Below are positions 1-8,564 of a stretch of 64,000 nucleotides of DNA, one piece after another (positions within the stretch are counted from its first letter, which is position 1; every line of letters begins with the position of its first letter). The notes under the pieces are model-generated. The model was given only the letters and a program-made list of their open reading frames with translations. It did not search any database and had not been told where the DNA came from. The stretch comes from CBFFRJ01 sp963530515 (GTDB lineage Bacteria > Pseudomonadota > Gammaproteobacteria > Enterobacterales > Enterobacteriaceae). Both the position numbers and the translations under genes were made by a program. The DNA lies in the NCBI GenBank assembly GCA_963530515.1, contig CAUSEC010000005.1, forward strand, positions 62,001 through 126,000. The letters are read 5' to 3'.

Positions 1-1667
1 CGATGTTCGCCTGGCTCGCCCGGCTCGCCACGCAGGGGCTGGAGGGGGATATCACGCGGGATAGTCTGGAAACCACCATGGCAACGCTGCAGCAGGAGCG
101 TGACCATGACCGGGTGCTGGTCGATATCACCAATACCGTGCTGTCGCATCTGGATATTGATGAACTGGTCGTCGACGTGTCGCGCGAAATCCACCGTTTC
201 TTTGGCGTGGACAACGTTAGCCTTGTGCTGCGCGATGCCATGCGATCCCGCCAGTTGATGTGGCATTCGACCGATTTCACCGCACCTCAACCCGTCAGCC
301 AGCACCACCCTTTACGCAGCGAAAGCCCATTATTGCTCAGCGCGCTCAACGAAAATCATGCCTCTCTGCTGCAAAAAAAGAACGACCCGCAGCCGTGGCT
401 AAGCGATCCGCTGCTTGCGTCGCTGGCAGCACAGGATCTGGAGGCCGTGTTTATTCTGCCGCTGGCCTTTAGTCACCAGTCGACGGGCGTGCTGGTGCTG
501 TCCCATGGGGATATGTCGATATTTAGCCCGCAAAACTGTCGATTACTTCGCCAGATTGCCGACAGAATTGGCATCGCCGTCGATAATGCCGAGGCCTACC
601 GTAAAGTCACCCACCTGAAAGAAAACCTCAAAAGCGAGAACAGTAAACTTAACGAACAGATGCTTTCTAATCAGAGCTTTGGCGACATCATTTACCAAAG
701 CGATGCCATGCGTGACGTGCTCCAGCAGGTCGACATTGTTGCCCTCAGCGACAGCACGGTGTTGATTCTCGGCGAGACGGGCACCGGCAAAGAGGTCATT
801 GCCCGCGCTATTCATCAGCTGAGCCTGCGTAAAGACAAGCCGCTGGTGAAAATTAACTGTGCGGCTATTCCCTCCAGCCTGCTGGAAAGTGAGCTTTTTG
901 GCCACGACAAAGGGGCCTTCACCGGGGCAATCAACACCCACCGTGGGCGCTTTGAGATGGCCGATGGCGGCACATTGTTCCTCGATGAAATTGGCGATAT
1001 GCCCATCGAACTGCAGCCGAAATTGCTGCGTGTGTTGCAGGAGCGCGAAATTGAGCGCATCGGCGGCACGCGAACCATCCCGGTTAACGTGCGGGTCATT
1101 GCCGCCACCAACCGCGATTTGAAACAGATGGTGATTGACCGCGAGTTTCGTAACGATCTGTTCTATCGCCTGAACGTCTTCCCGTTGATGCTGCCGCCGC
1201 TGCGCGACCGCCCGGACGACATCCCCCTGCTCGCCCGCTACTTCACCAAAAAGCTGTCGCGTCGGCTGAACCGTTCTGTCGACACCATTCCTGCTGAGGC
1301 GATGCGCCAGCTCATGCGCTACGAGTGGCCGGGCAACGTACGCGAGCTGGAAAACATCATTGAACGTGCGGTGCTGCTCTCAAGGGACAATACCCTGAGC
1401 CTGCACCTGAACGCCCAGCCCACCAGCATGGTTCAACCGGTGGCGCACGATCCGTTCCCGTTCCCGCTGCCAAAAGTGGCGGAGATGATGCACACCGAGC
1501 CGCCTGAAAATGACGAGGAAGAACGTCAGCGCATCATTCAGGTTCTGCGAGAAACGAATGGCATTGTTGCGGGTCCGCGCGGTGCTGCCTCTAAACTCGG
1601 CATGAAACGCACCACCCTGCTGTCTCGTATGCAGCGCCTGGGAATTGCTGTGCGGGAAGTGCTGTGA
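1..1667 (+). CDS. hyfR: HyfR, sigma-54-dependent activator of hydrogenase-4 (5' end missing)
   Basis: This is the C-terminal part of an FhlA/HyfR-type enhancer-binding protein that works with sigma-54 RNA polymerase to switch on formate hydrogenlyase or hydrogenase genes. The visible 554 residues begin in the N-terminal sensing region; family members are about 670-690 residues, so roughly 115-135 residues lie left of the window. In order: a GAF-type sensor (about 35-195 of the visible part), an AAA+ domain with Walker A GETGTGKE near residue 257, the sigma-54 contact loop GAFTGA near 304 and Walker B GGTLFLDEIGD near 321, then a Fis-type helix-turn-helix at about 520-550. I prefer hyfR to fhlA because the next genes are focB and perM, as after the E. 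coli hyf operon. The Met codon at position 3 is unlikely to be the true start. Confidence 0.85.
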   Translation, partial: MFAWLARLATQGLEGDITRDSLETTMATLQQERDHDRVLVDITNTVLSHLDIDELVVDVSREIHRFFGVDNVSLVLRDAMRSRQLMWHSTDFTAPQPVSQHHPLRSESPLLLSALNENHASLLQKKNDPQPWLSDPLLASLAAQDLEAVFILPLAFSHQSTGVLVLSHGDMSIFSPQNCRLLRQIADRIGIAVDNAEAYRKVTHLKENLKSENSKLNEQMLSNQSFGDIIYQSDAMRDVLQQVDIVALSDSTVLILGETGTGKEVIARAIHQLSLRKDKPLVKINCAAIPSSLLESELFGHDKGAFTGAINTHRGRFEMADGGTLFLDEIGDMPIELQPKLLRVLQEREIERIGGTRTIPVNVRVIAATNRDLKQMVIDREFRNDLFYRLNVFPLMLPPLRDRPDDIPLLARYFTKKLSRRLNRSVDTIPAEAMRQLMRYEWPGNVRELENIIERAVLLSRDNTLSLHLNAQPTSMVQPVAHDPFPFPLPKVAEMMHTEPPENDEEERQRIIQVLRETNGIVAGPRGAASKLGMKRTTLLSRMQRLGIAVREVL

Positions 1668-1822
1668 TCCTGGTTTTCCCCTGCTGTTAAGTGTGAGCTA
1701 ATTAACGCTTTCACCACCAGAAAATATCCCTGACTGGTACGCCCTATGCATATCACGGCGAGTGTCAATATTGTCCCCCTCTATCGGGTTCGCCTTATTC
1801 GCGTAGATATCAGGAGATATTC

Positions 1823-2680
1823 ATGGATACCAGCAATGCGTTTGATCTGCGGCTTCCCGCAGAAATGGCAAAAGTTGCCGAACAGGCCGGATTATATAAA
1901 GTCAGCAAGAAGAAAGAATTGTCCTTCTTTCTTGCCGTGACCGCAGGGGTATTTATTTCGATTGCCTTCGTTTTTTATATTACCGTGACCACCGGCCCAG
2001 CCCCGGCCACTGCGCTGGCTAAACTGGCGGGGGGCGTATGCTTCTCTCTGGGGCTGATTCTGGTGGTGGTATGTGGTGCCGATCTCTTCACGTCCACCGT
2101 ACTGACGGTGATGGCAAAAGCCAGCGGCTTAATCAGCTGGGGGCAGCTCATCATGAACTGGATAGTGGTCTATCTGGGCAATCTGGTGGGTGCGTTATTC
2201 TTTGTCGCCCTGATCTGGTTTGCCGGGCAATATATGAACGGCAACGGCTTGTGGGGGCTGAATGTATAACAAACTGCCGACCATAAAATGCATCACACCT
2301 TTATTGAGGCGGTCTGTCTTGGCACACTGTGTAATTTAATGGTATGCCTCGCGGTGTGGATGAGCTATTCCGGCCACACGCTGACGGATAAAATTATGGC
2401 CATGTTGTTGCCCATCGGCATGTTTGTCGCCAGCGGCTTTGAACACAGCATCGCCAATATGTTTCTTATTCCACTGGCTATTCTCATTCGTGATTTCGCC
2501 CCGGACAGCTTCTGGACGGCGATACACTCATCTGCCGATAATTTCCCCGCATTAACCGTCGGCAATTTTATTACTGCGAATCTGATTCCGGTGACCATTG
2601 GCAATATTATCGGTGGCGGGTTACTGGTGGGCGTGACCTACTGGATTATTTATTTGCGGAATCAGAATACTGGGCATTGA
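1823..2680 (+). pseudogene. focB: focB formate/nitrite channel, interrupted by an in-frame TAA
   Basis: The translation matches the FocA/FocB formate channel family (six transmembrane helices, pentamer in the inner membrane) along its whole length, but codon 149 (2267-2269) is TAA. The two halves are in one frame: the first (148 codons) ends GLWGLNV, and after the stop the frame reads QTADHKMHHTF and runs 130 more codons from the next Met at 2288. FocA and FocB have leucine at the stop position, so one TTA-to-TAA change explains it. The first half holds the CGADLFTS loop and the second the ASGFEHSIANMF segment with the pore histidine region, so neither half should make a channel. An undisrupted gene would encode 285 residues, the normal family length. 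Sequencing error or readthrough cannot be excluded. Confidence 0.85.
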
Positions 2681-3160
2681 GCATAATAATCCCACAACCC
2701 TCTCTAGTGGGTTGAGAGATCCCCACAAAAGAATACAAGCACTGACGGCCCCCTCTCCTCTTTGGGGAGAGGGCTGGGGTGAGGGGAAACATGCGGCTCT
2801 GATAGTCATTCCGTTCACCTTATGTTCCTTGCTTCTCTGTCGCTCCAGAACCCGTGAACGTGCCAGGGCGGTTCACCGCCACCGCCCTGGCGACCCGGGC
2901 TCCCGGCCAGGAAAATCGCCGCTGGCGCGGTCCACTCAGCGTATTCCTTCAGGCTTATCGGGGACGGGCGGATGAAACGTCCCTGTAAAACCGCCCTCGC
3001 CGCGCATCCATGCGCGTCGCCCCGGCCTTACGGATACACTTCGTCGATTTTCAGCCGGACCCAGTCATCGCTGCGACTGCTTTATTCTCATTGCGCAGTT
3101 TTATCGCTGCAAAACGTAATATTACTGAGGCTCCCTCAACCTTAAGGGAGAATTGTGGCG
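2681..3160. other. 480-bp intergenic region, structured, no gene
   Basis: Between focB and perM I find no credible coding sequence. It holds the palindromic repeat at 2748-2786, then a GC-rich block of about 2840-3060 dense in inverted repeats: GCCAGGGCGGT (2862-2872) with ACCGCCCTGGC (2881-2891), GGGACG/CGTCCC around 2959-2984, and CGCGCAT/ATGCGCG near 3001-3016. It ends with CTCCCT/AGGGAG (3131-3150), placed to act as the perM terminator on the minus strand. The central block could be a repeat element, a decayed gene or a structured RNA; the sequence alone does not decide. Confidence 0.5.
2748..2786. repeat. Palindromic CCCTCTCC / GGAGAGGG element, copy A
   Basis: The inverted repeat CCCTCTCC (2751-2758) and GGAGAGGG (2766-2773) is followed by CTGGGGTGAGGGG. 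The same core and tail recur at 46082-46136 and 55212-55245, always between genes. It looks like a dispersed REP-type palindromic repeat; I cannot assign a named family. Confidence 0.7.
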
Positions 3161-4228
3161 TCAATGCGGGTCATCCACCACCACGGCATCCGGCCAGGCA
3201 TGAATCACCGCCTTGACCAGGGTCGCCAGCGGGATAGCAAAGAAGACGCCCCAGAAGCCCCACAGGCCGCCGAAAATGATCACCGACAGAATAATGACCA
3301 GCGGGTGCAAATTCACTGCTTCTGAGAAGAGCACCGGCACCAGCAGGTTACCGTCCAGCCCCTGAATAATCAGGTAGACGGCAAAACAGCTCCAGAACTC
3401 CGTTCCCGCGCCAAACTGAAACAGCGCCACGCAAACCACCGGGATGGTGACCACAAACGCGCCAATATAGGGAATCAGCACCGAGAATCCCACCAGCACG
3501 GCGAGCAGCAGCGAGTAGTTAAGGCCAAAGAGTAAAAAGCCAAACCAGGTGGCAACACCCACCACAATCATTTCCAGCACTTTGCCACGGATATAGTTGG
3601 TGATTTGCTGGTTCATTTCTTTCCAGACCTGGCCTGCCAGCCCACGGTTGCGCGGCAGCACGCGGCGCACGGCGTTGAGCATTTGCTCTTTGTCTTTCAC
3701 CAGGAAGAAGACCATCAGCGGCACCAGCACCAGATAGACTGCCAGCGTCAGCAGCCCCACCAGGGAGGCGAGGGAATATTTGACGACCGAATCGCCCATG
3801 CCAAGCATCCGGGTGCGCATGTTTTCCGCCATCGCATCAATAATCCCGGCGTCCATTAACATCGGGTAGCGTCGCGGCAGCGTGGCGGCGTAGTCAGAGA
3901 GTTTGTTGAGCATGCCCGGCATGTCGCGAATAAGGTTCATCCCCTGCTGCCAGGCCACCGGCATCACCACAAAGGCCATCACCATCAGGATGCCGACAAA
4001 CAGAATGAGGACCATGGAGGCCGCCCAGCGGCGGGAGAAACCGATACGCTCCAGGCGCACCGTCGGCCACTCAAGCAGGTACGCCAGCACCAGTGCGACC
4101 AAAAGCGGCGCGAGCAGACCATTGAAAAAGAAGAGGATAATAAAACCGGCCAGCAGAATAACCAGCAGCGCAATCGCTTCAGGGTCACTAAAGCGGCGAC
4201 GATACCACTGCATCAACAATTCGAGCAT
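3161..4228 (-). CDS. perM: PerM/YfgO, AI-2E-type membrane permease
   Basis: The 355-residue protein is a polytopic inner-membrane protein of the AI-2E transporter (PerM) superfamily, with hydrophobic segments near residues 15-50 and 60-90, a longer soluble stretch (about 90-150), and further helices from about 150 to 340. The glycine-rich C-terminal segment with FSVLIPYIGAFVVTIPVV and IFGGLWGFWGVFFAIPLATL is typical. E. coli PerM is about the same length. The transported substrate of this member is not established and the sequence does not reveal it. It is transcribed alone, divergently from bepA. The start at 4228 gives the family N-terminus (MLELLMQWYRRRFSDPEAIA). Confidence 0.85.
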   Translation of the reverse strand: MLELLMQWYRRRFSDPEAIALLVILLAGFIILFFFNGLLAPLLVALVLAYLLEWPTVRLERIGFSRRWAASMVLILFVGILMVMAFVVMPVAWQQGMNLIRDMPGMLNKLSDYAATLPRRYPMLMDAGIIDAMAENMRTRMLGMGDSVVKYSLASLVGLLTLAVYLVLVPLMVFFLVKDKEQMLNAVRRVLPRNRGLAGQVWKEMNQQITNYIRGKVLEMIVVGVATWFGFLLFGLNYSLLLAVLVGFSVLIPYIGAFVVTIPVVCVALFQFGAGTEFWSCFAVYLIIQGLDGNLLVPVLFSEAVNLHPLVIILSVIIFGGLWGFWGVFFAIPLATLVKAVIHAWPDAVVVDDPH

Positions 4229-4393
4229 ATGTTCCTTCCGGGGAAGCCGGATTGAGCGGTGTGAGTGGTGGAAGTGTATCGAAATGTCACAGAAAAGACT
4301 TCGCTTTTTATCGCCTTTAGCGGAAACATTGCCGTGGGGTAAAAAGATTTTAATCCTCAGATAACGCAGCTAAACTCCCTCTTCCAGAGCGCA

Positions 4394-4421
4394 GGAACAA
4401 ACGCCAGCGTCGTTGGTCAAA
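4394..4421 (+). promoter_or_regulatory. Candidate sigma-E promoter of bepA
   Basis: GGAACAA (4394-4400) and TCAAA (4417-4421), separated by 16 bp, match the sigma-E pattern GGAACTT-N15/16-TCTRA/TCAAA. The -10 box lies 30 bp before the bepA ATG. bepA is a known envelope-stress (sigma-E) gene in E. coli, so the match is expected; the assignment is by inspection only. Confidence 0.6.
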
Positions 4422-4451
4422 CGGAAACACCCAATATACAGGAATGAGGTT

Positions 4452-5915
4452 ATGTTCAGGCAGTTGAAGAAAACGCTGGTCGCAACCCTGATCGCCGCCG
4501 TGACCATTGGTCAGGCAGCGCCCGCTTTTGCGGATTCGGCAGACAGCCTGCCGGATATGGGAACCTCCGCAGGAAGCACCCTGTCCATCGGTCAGGAAAT
4601 GCAGATGGGCGATTACTACGTGCGCCAGCTGCGCGGCAGTGCGCCCCTGATTAACGATCCCTTGCTGGTGCAGTACATCAATTCGCTCGGCATGCGGCTG
4701 GTTGCGCACGCCGATTCGGTGAAAACGCCGTTCCATTTTTACCTTGTCAATAATGACGAAATCAACGCCTTCGCCTTCTTTGGCGGCAATGTGGTGCTGC
4801 ATTCGGCGCTGTTCCGCTATTCCGACAACGAAAGCCAGCTGGCATCGGTCATGGCGCACGAAATCTCCCACGTCACGCAGCGCCACCTGGCCCGTGCGAT
4901 GGAAGACCAGAAACGCAGCGCTCCGCTAACCTGGGCGGGTGCGCTCGGTTCCATTCTGCTGGCGATGGCCAATCCGCAGGCAGGCATGGCCGCACTGACC
5001 GGTACGCTTGCCGGTACGCGCCAGGGCATGATCAGCTTTACGCAGCAAAACGAGCAGGAAGCGGACCGCATTGGTATCCAGGTGCTGCAACGTTCGGGTT
5101 TCGACCCGCAGGCCATGCCGACTTTCCTTGAAAAATTGCTCGACCAGGCGCGTTACTCCAGCCGACCGCCGGAAATTTTGCTGACTCACCCCCTGCCGGA
5201 AAGCCGTCTCTCCGATGCCCGTAACCGTGCTAACCAGATGCGCCCGGTAGTTGTGCAGTCATCGGAAGATTTCTACCTCGCCAAAGCGCGTGCACTAGGG
5301 ATGTATAACTCCGGTCGTAATCAGCTTACCGGTGACATGCTTGATGCCTGGGCCAAAGGCAACGTGCGTGAACAGCGCGCCGCCCAATATGGGCGCGCAT
5401 TACAGGCGATGGACAGCAAAAACTTCGCCGATGCGGCCAAAACGCTGCAACCGCTGCTCAGTGCCGATCCGAATAATGCCTGGTTCCTCGATCTGGCAAC
5501 CGACATTGATTTAGGGCAGAACAAAAGCGCGGATGCCATTAACCGGCTGAAAAATGCCAAAGAGATCAGAACCAATCCGGTGCTGCAGCTGAACCTTGCG
5601 AATGCGTATTTAACCGGCGGGCAGCCAGCAGAAGCGGAAAAAATTCTTAACCGCTTTACCTTTAGCTGGAAAGAAGACGTCAACGGTTGGGAGTTACTTG
5701 CCCAGACCGAAGCCGCACTAAATCATCGCGATCTGGAGCTGGCAGCCCGTGCCGAGGGCCAGGCCCTGGTCGGACGCCTGGATCAGGCCATCACCCTGCT
5801 CAGCAGTGCCAGCACCCAGGTCAAACTGGGCAGCCTGCAGCAGGCGCGTTATGACGCCCGTATCGACCAGCTTCGCCAGCTACAGAAAACATTCCGCCCG
5901 TATGAAAAGATGTAA
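4452..5915 (+). CDS. bepA: BepA, periplasmic outer-membrane assembly metalloprotease/chaperone
   Basis: BepA assists folding of outer-membrane proteins such as LptD and degrades stalled ones at the BAM complex. The 487-residue protein has a signal peptide (about residues 1-27, cleaved near AFA-DSADSL), an M48 zinc-protease domain with HEISH giving zinc ligands His136 and His140 and catalytic Glu137, a second glutamate ligand region (QNEQEADRIG near 200), and a C-terminal TPR region from about residue 310. I start at 4452 rather than the in-frame codon 39 bp upstream because MFRQLKKTLVATLIAA is the family N-terminus and a GGAATGAGG ribosome site precedes it. Length and all key residues agree with E. 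coli. Confidence 0.96.
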   Translation: MFRQLKKTLVATLIAAVTIGQAAPAFADSADSLPDMGTSAGSTLSIGQEMQMGDYYVRQLRGSAPLINDPLLVQYINSLGMRLVAHADSVKTPFHFYLVNNDEINAFAFFGGNVVLHSALFRYSDNESQLASVMAHEISHVTQRHLARAMEDQKRSAPLTWAGALGSILLAMANPQAGMAALTGTLAGTRQGMISFTQQNEQEADRIGIQVLQRSGFDPQAMPTFLEKLLDQARYSSRPPEILLTHPLPESRLSDARNRANQMRPVVVQSSEDFYLAKARALGMYNSGRNQLTGDMLDAWAKGNVREQRAAQYGRALQAMDSKNFADAAKTLQPLLSADPNNAWFLDLATDIDLGQNKSADAINRLKNAKEIRTNPVLQLNLANAYLTGGQPAEAEKILNRFTFSWKEDVNGWELLAQTEAALNHRDLELAARAEGQALVGRLDQAITLLSSASTQVKLGSLQQARYDARIDQLRQLQKTFRPYEKM

Positions 5916-5927
5916 TCAGGAGAGAAA

Positions 5928-6287
5928 ATGACCGACGCGGTGAAAATTTACCATAACCCTCGCTGCTCCAAGAGCCGCGAAACCCTGAATTTACTCAAGG
6001 AAAATGGCGTTGAACCTGAGGTGGTGTTGTATCTGGACACCCCTGCCGATGCCGCGACGATTCAGTCACTGCTCAAAATGCTGGGCATGACCAGCGCGCG
6101 CGAGCTGATGCGTCAGAAAGAGGATCTCTACAAGTCTTTGGATCTGGGCAACGGTGCACTGTCAGAGAAAGCGCTGATTCAGGCGATGGTCGAGAATCCG
6201 AAGCTGATGGAGCGCCCGATTGTGGTCGCCAACGGCAAGGCGCGTATTGGTCGCCCGCCGGAGCAGGTGCTTGAGATAATCAACTGA
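5928..6287 (+). CDS. yfgD: YfgD, ArsC-family thioredoxin-fold protein
   Basis: The 119-residue protein is a small cytoplasmic member of the ArsC/Spx thioredoxin-fold family, with the reductase-type motif HNPRCSKSRET containing Cys13 and the C-terminal RPIVVANGKARIGRPPEQV segment. True arsenate reductases use the same cysteine with glutaredoxin. There are no ars genes nearby, and in enterobacteria this gene always follows bepA, so arsenate resistance is not indicated. It starts 12 bp after bepA with an AGGAGAGAAA ribosome site, so the two are probably cotranscribed. Confidence 0.88.
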   Translation: MTDAVKIYHNPRCSKSRETLNLLKENGVEPEVVLYLDTPADAATIQSLLKMLGMTSARELMRQKEDLYKSLDLGNGALSEKALIQAMVENPKLMERPIVVANGKARIGRPPEQVLEIIN

Positions 6288-6295
6288 TGGCCGCG

Positions 6296-6328
6296 TGCCC
6301 GGTGGCGTGCTGCTTACCGGGCCTACAG
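6296..6328. repeat. REP-like palindrome
   Basis: TGCCCGGTGGCG...TTACCGGGCCTAC resembles the enterobacterial REP consensus (GCCGGATGGCG...TTATCCGGCCTAC). It fills the 35-bp gap between the convergent genes yfgD and hda and overlaps the hda stop codon by a few bases; it may also act as a transcription terminator. Confidence 0.6.
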
Positions 6329-7024
6329 TTTGAGGATGTCTTTGACGAAGGGAATGGTCAGTTTGCGTTGTGCGGTGATCGACGCGCGATCGAGTTCATC
6401 TAACGTATCAAACAGCGTGCGCATTTCGCGGTCCAGACGCTTAAGCAGAAAACGCCCCACATCTTCCGGCAGTTCAAATCCACGCAGTCTTGCACGCAGT
6501 TGCAATGCCAGCAGTTTGTCTTCATCCGAGAGCGGCTGCAGCTTGTAGATTTGCCCCCAGTCCAGGCGCGACGCCAGATCTGGCAGCCCCAGATTCAGCT
6601 GGCGCGGTGGCCTGTCGCCGGTGATCAGCAGACGTGTTTTACCCGATTCCAGAATGCGATTGTAGAGATTAAACATCGCCATTTCCCAGAGCTCATCGCC
6701 CGCAATACACTCGATGTTGTCGATGCAGACCAGCGATAACTGCTCCATGCCGTCCAGGACTTCAGGCACAAACCAGGTGCGTTTATCCAGCGGTACGTAG
6801 CCCACCGCATCGCCACGTTGCGACAGCTCCGCGCAGGCAGCATGCAGCAAATGGCTGCGACCAGCGCCTTCACGCGACCAGAAATAGATGTATCCGCTGT
6901 GCTCCTGGCGAAGGACATTCTGCAACGCCGCCAGTAAAGAAGGGTTGTCGCCCGGCCAGAAACTCGCGAAAGTTTCATCGTCAGGGAGATAGAGTGGCAG
7001 GGAAAGCTGTGCCGGTGTGTTCAG
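6323..7024 (-). CDS. hda: Hda, DnaA-homologous regulator of replication initiation (CTG start)
   Basis: Hda binds the DNA-loaded beta clamp and stimulates hydrolysis of DnaA-bound ATP, preventing re-initiation. It is an AAA+ protein with REGAGRSHLL as Walker A, SLVCIDNIECI as Walker B, and the arginine-finger region (LGLPDLASRLDWG). With ordinary start codons the frame opens only at TTG 6925 and loses the clamp-binding N-terminus. Upstream the same frame continues, without stops, through FASFWPGDN and QLSLPLYLPDDE (a QLSLPL clamp-binding motif) to a CTG at 7022-7024, exactly 33 codons earlier, preceded by TGAGGTACGT. That gives 233 residues, the E. coli length, and a CUG start has been reported for E. 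coli hda. Transcribed downstream of no obvious partner here; uraA lies 95 bp upstream. Confidence 0.93.
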   Translation of the reverse strand: MNTPAQLSLPLYLPDDETFASFWPGDNPSLLAALQNVLRQEHSGYIYFWSREGAGRSHLLHAACAELSQRGDAVGYVPLDKRTWFVPEVLDGMEQLSLVCIDNIECIAGDELWEMAMFNLYNRILESGKTRLLITGDRPPRQLNLGLPDLASRLDWGQIYKLQPLSDEDKLLALQLRARLRGFELPEDVGRFLLKRLDREMRTLFDTLDELDRASITAQRKLTIPFVKDILKL

Positions 7025-7119
7025 ACGTACCTCAACAGGGCTTTAACAAAACGCAGCGAGTTTACCATAAAACTGCGCTGCGTTTGAACCGGGCATCGCG
7101 CCCGGTTTACTGGCAAGAC

Positions 7120-8409
7120 TTAGTGCGTTTTCGCTTCGCTGTCATCGGCATCCAGCACCACTTCTTCCGGGCGCAGCACGCTGATGAGTTTGAAGATCAG
7201 ACTTAAGCCCACGCCGACGATGGTCGCCAGCGCCATGCCTTTCAACTCAGCCGCGCCAATGTGCACTTTCGCGCCGCTCACGCCGATGATCAGAATGACC
7301 GAGGTCAGGATCAGGTTTTGCGCTTTGCTGTAATCCACTTTGGATTCGATCAGCACGCGAATACCGGATGCGCCGATTACCCCGTACAACAGCAGAGAAA
7401 CGCCGCCCATCACCGGAACAGGGATAATCTGAATCGCCGCCGCCAGTTTGCCCACACAAGAGAGCAGAATCGCAATGATAGCCGCGCCGCCAATCACCCA
7501 GGTGCTGTACACGCGGGTGATCGCCATCACGCCAATGTTCTCGCCGTAGGTGGTGTTCGGTGTGGAACCGAAGAAACCGGAGAAAATGGTGGAAAGGCCG
7601 TTGGCAAACATGGAGCGGTGCAGGCCCGGATCGCGAATCAGGTCTTTTTTGACGATGTTTGCGGTAACCACCAGGTGGCCTACGTGCTCAGCAATAACCA
7701 CCAGTGACGCAGGCAAAATGGTGAAAATAGCGAACCATTCAAAGCGCGGGGTGTAGAAGGTCGGCAGCGCGAACCAGTGCGCCTGGGCAATCGGGGTGAA
7801 ATCCACCACGCCCATGGCGAAGGAGAGCGCATAGCCTGCCAGCACGCCGATCAGAATCGGGATAATCGCCATGAAGCCGCGGAACAGCACGGAACCAAAC
7901 ACCGTTACGCCCAGCGTCACCAGCGAGATGACCACGGTTTTTGTATCCGCAGACTGCCCTTCAGCAGGCAGTAAACCGGCCATGCCCGCAGCCACACCGG
8001 CCAGCTCCAGACCGATGACGGCAACGATTGCGCCCATTGCCGCAGGAGGGAACATCACGTCCAGCCAGCCCGTACCCGCTTTCTTCACAATGAAGGCCAC
8101 GATACAGAACAAGACGCCGCACATGATAAAGCCACCCAGCGCCACTTCGTAACCCAGTGGCAGAAGCAGCAGTACCGGTGAAATAAAGGCGAAGCTCGAC
8201 CCCAGGTATGCCGGAATTTTGCCTTTACAGATAAAGAGATACAGCAGCGTGCCGACACCGTTAAACAGCAGCACGGTGGCCGGGTTAATGTGAAACAGGA
8301 TTGGCACCAGCACGGTTGCGCCAAACATGGCGAACAAGTGCTGCAAACTAAGCGGGATTGTCTGTAAAAGCGGCGGTCTTTCACTCACCCCGATAGCACG
8401 GCGCGTCAT
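7120..8409 (-). CDS. uraA: UraA, uracil:proton symporter
   Basis: The 429-residue protein is an NCS2 nucleobase-cation symporter in the inner membrane that imports uracil. It has about 14 hydrophobic segments; the substrate-site regions typical of UraA are visible (LGSSFAFISPVLLLLPLGYE near 70-88, VVIAEHVGHLVV near 240, and FFGSTPNTTYGENIGVMAITR near 280-300 with the NxxxxxEN signature). The start follows AGAGGAAGACACT. It lies directly downstream of upp on the same strand, as in E. coli where upp supplies the enzyme that traps imported uracil as UMP. A hairpin in the upp-uraA gap may reduce read-through. Confidence 0.95.
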   Translation of the reverse strand: MTRRAIGVSERPPLLQTIPLSLQHLFAMFGATVLVPILFHINPATVLLFNGVGTLLYLFICKGKIPAYLGSSFAFISPVLLLLPLGYEVALGGFIMCGVLFCIVAFIVKKAGTGWLDVMFPPAAMGAIVAVIGLELAGVAAGMAGLLPAEGQSADTKTVVISLVTLGVTVFGSVLFRGFMAIIPILIGVLAGYALSFAMGVVDFTPIAQAHWFALPTFYTPRFEWFAIFTILPASLVVIAEHVGHLVVTANIVKKDLIRDPGLHRSMFANGLSTIFSGFFGSTPNTTYGENIGVMAITRVYSTWVIGGAAIIAILLSCVGKLAAAIQIIPVPVMGGVSLLLYGVIGASGIRVLIESKVDYSKAQNLILTSVILIIGVSGAKVHIGAAELKGMALATIVGVGLSLIFKLISVLRPEEVVLDADDSEAKTH

Positions 8410-8521
8410 AGTGTCTTCCTCTAAGTTCTAAGTGGTGTTGTTTGTGTTCCGCTCATCGTTCATCGCACCGTCTGGTGAACGGCGTGAGGAATTCAGGTGG
8501 ATTCTGTTCTGGTTTACGCCA

Positions 8522-8553
8522 AAAAAAAGCCGACTTTCAAAGTCGGCTTTTAT
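8522..8553 (-). terminator. Hairpin between upp and uraA
   Basis: AAGCCGACTTT-C-AAAGTCGGCTT forms a stem flanked by A-runs on the left, giving a U-tract on the minus strand. It lies 12 bp after the upp stop and 110 bp before uraA, so it is an intrinsic terminator or attenuator controlling how much upp transcription reaches uraA. Confidence 0.8.
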
Positions 8554-8564
8554 TTTTAAAGCAT

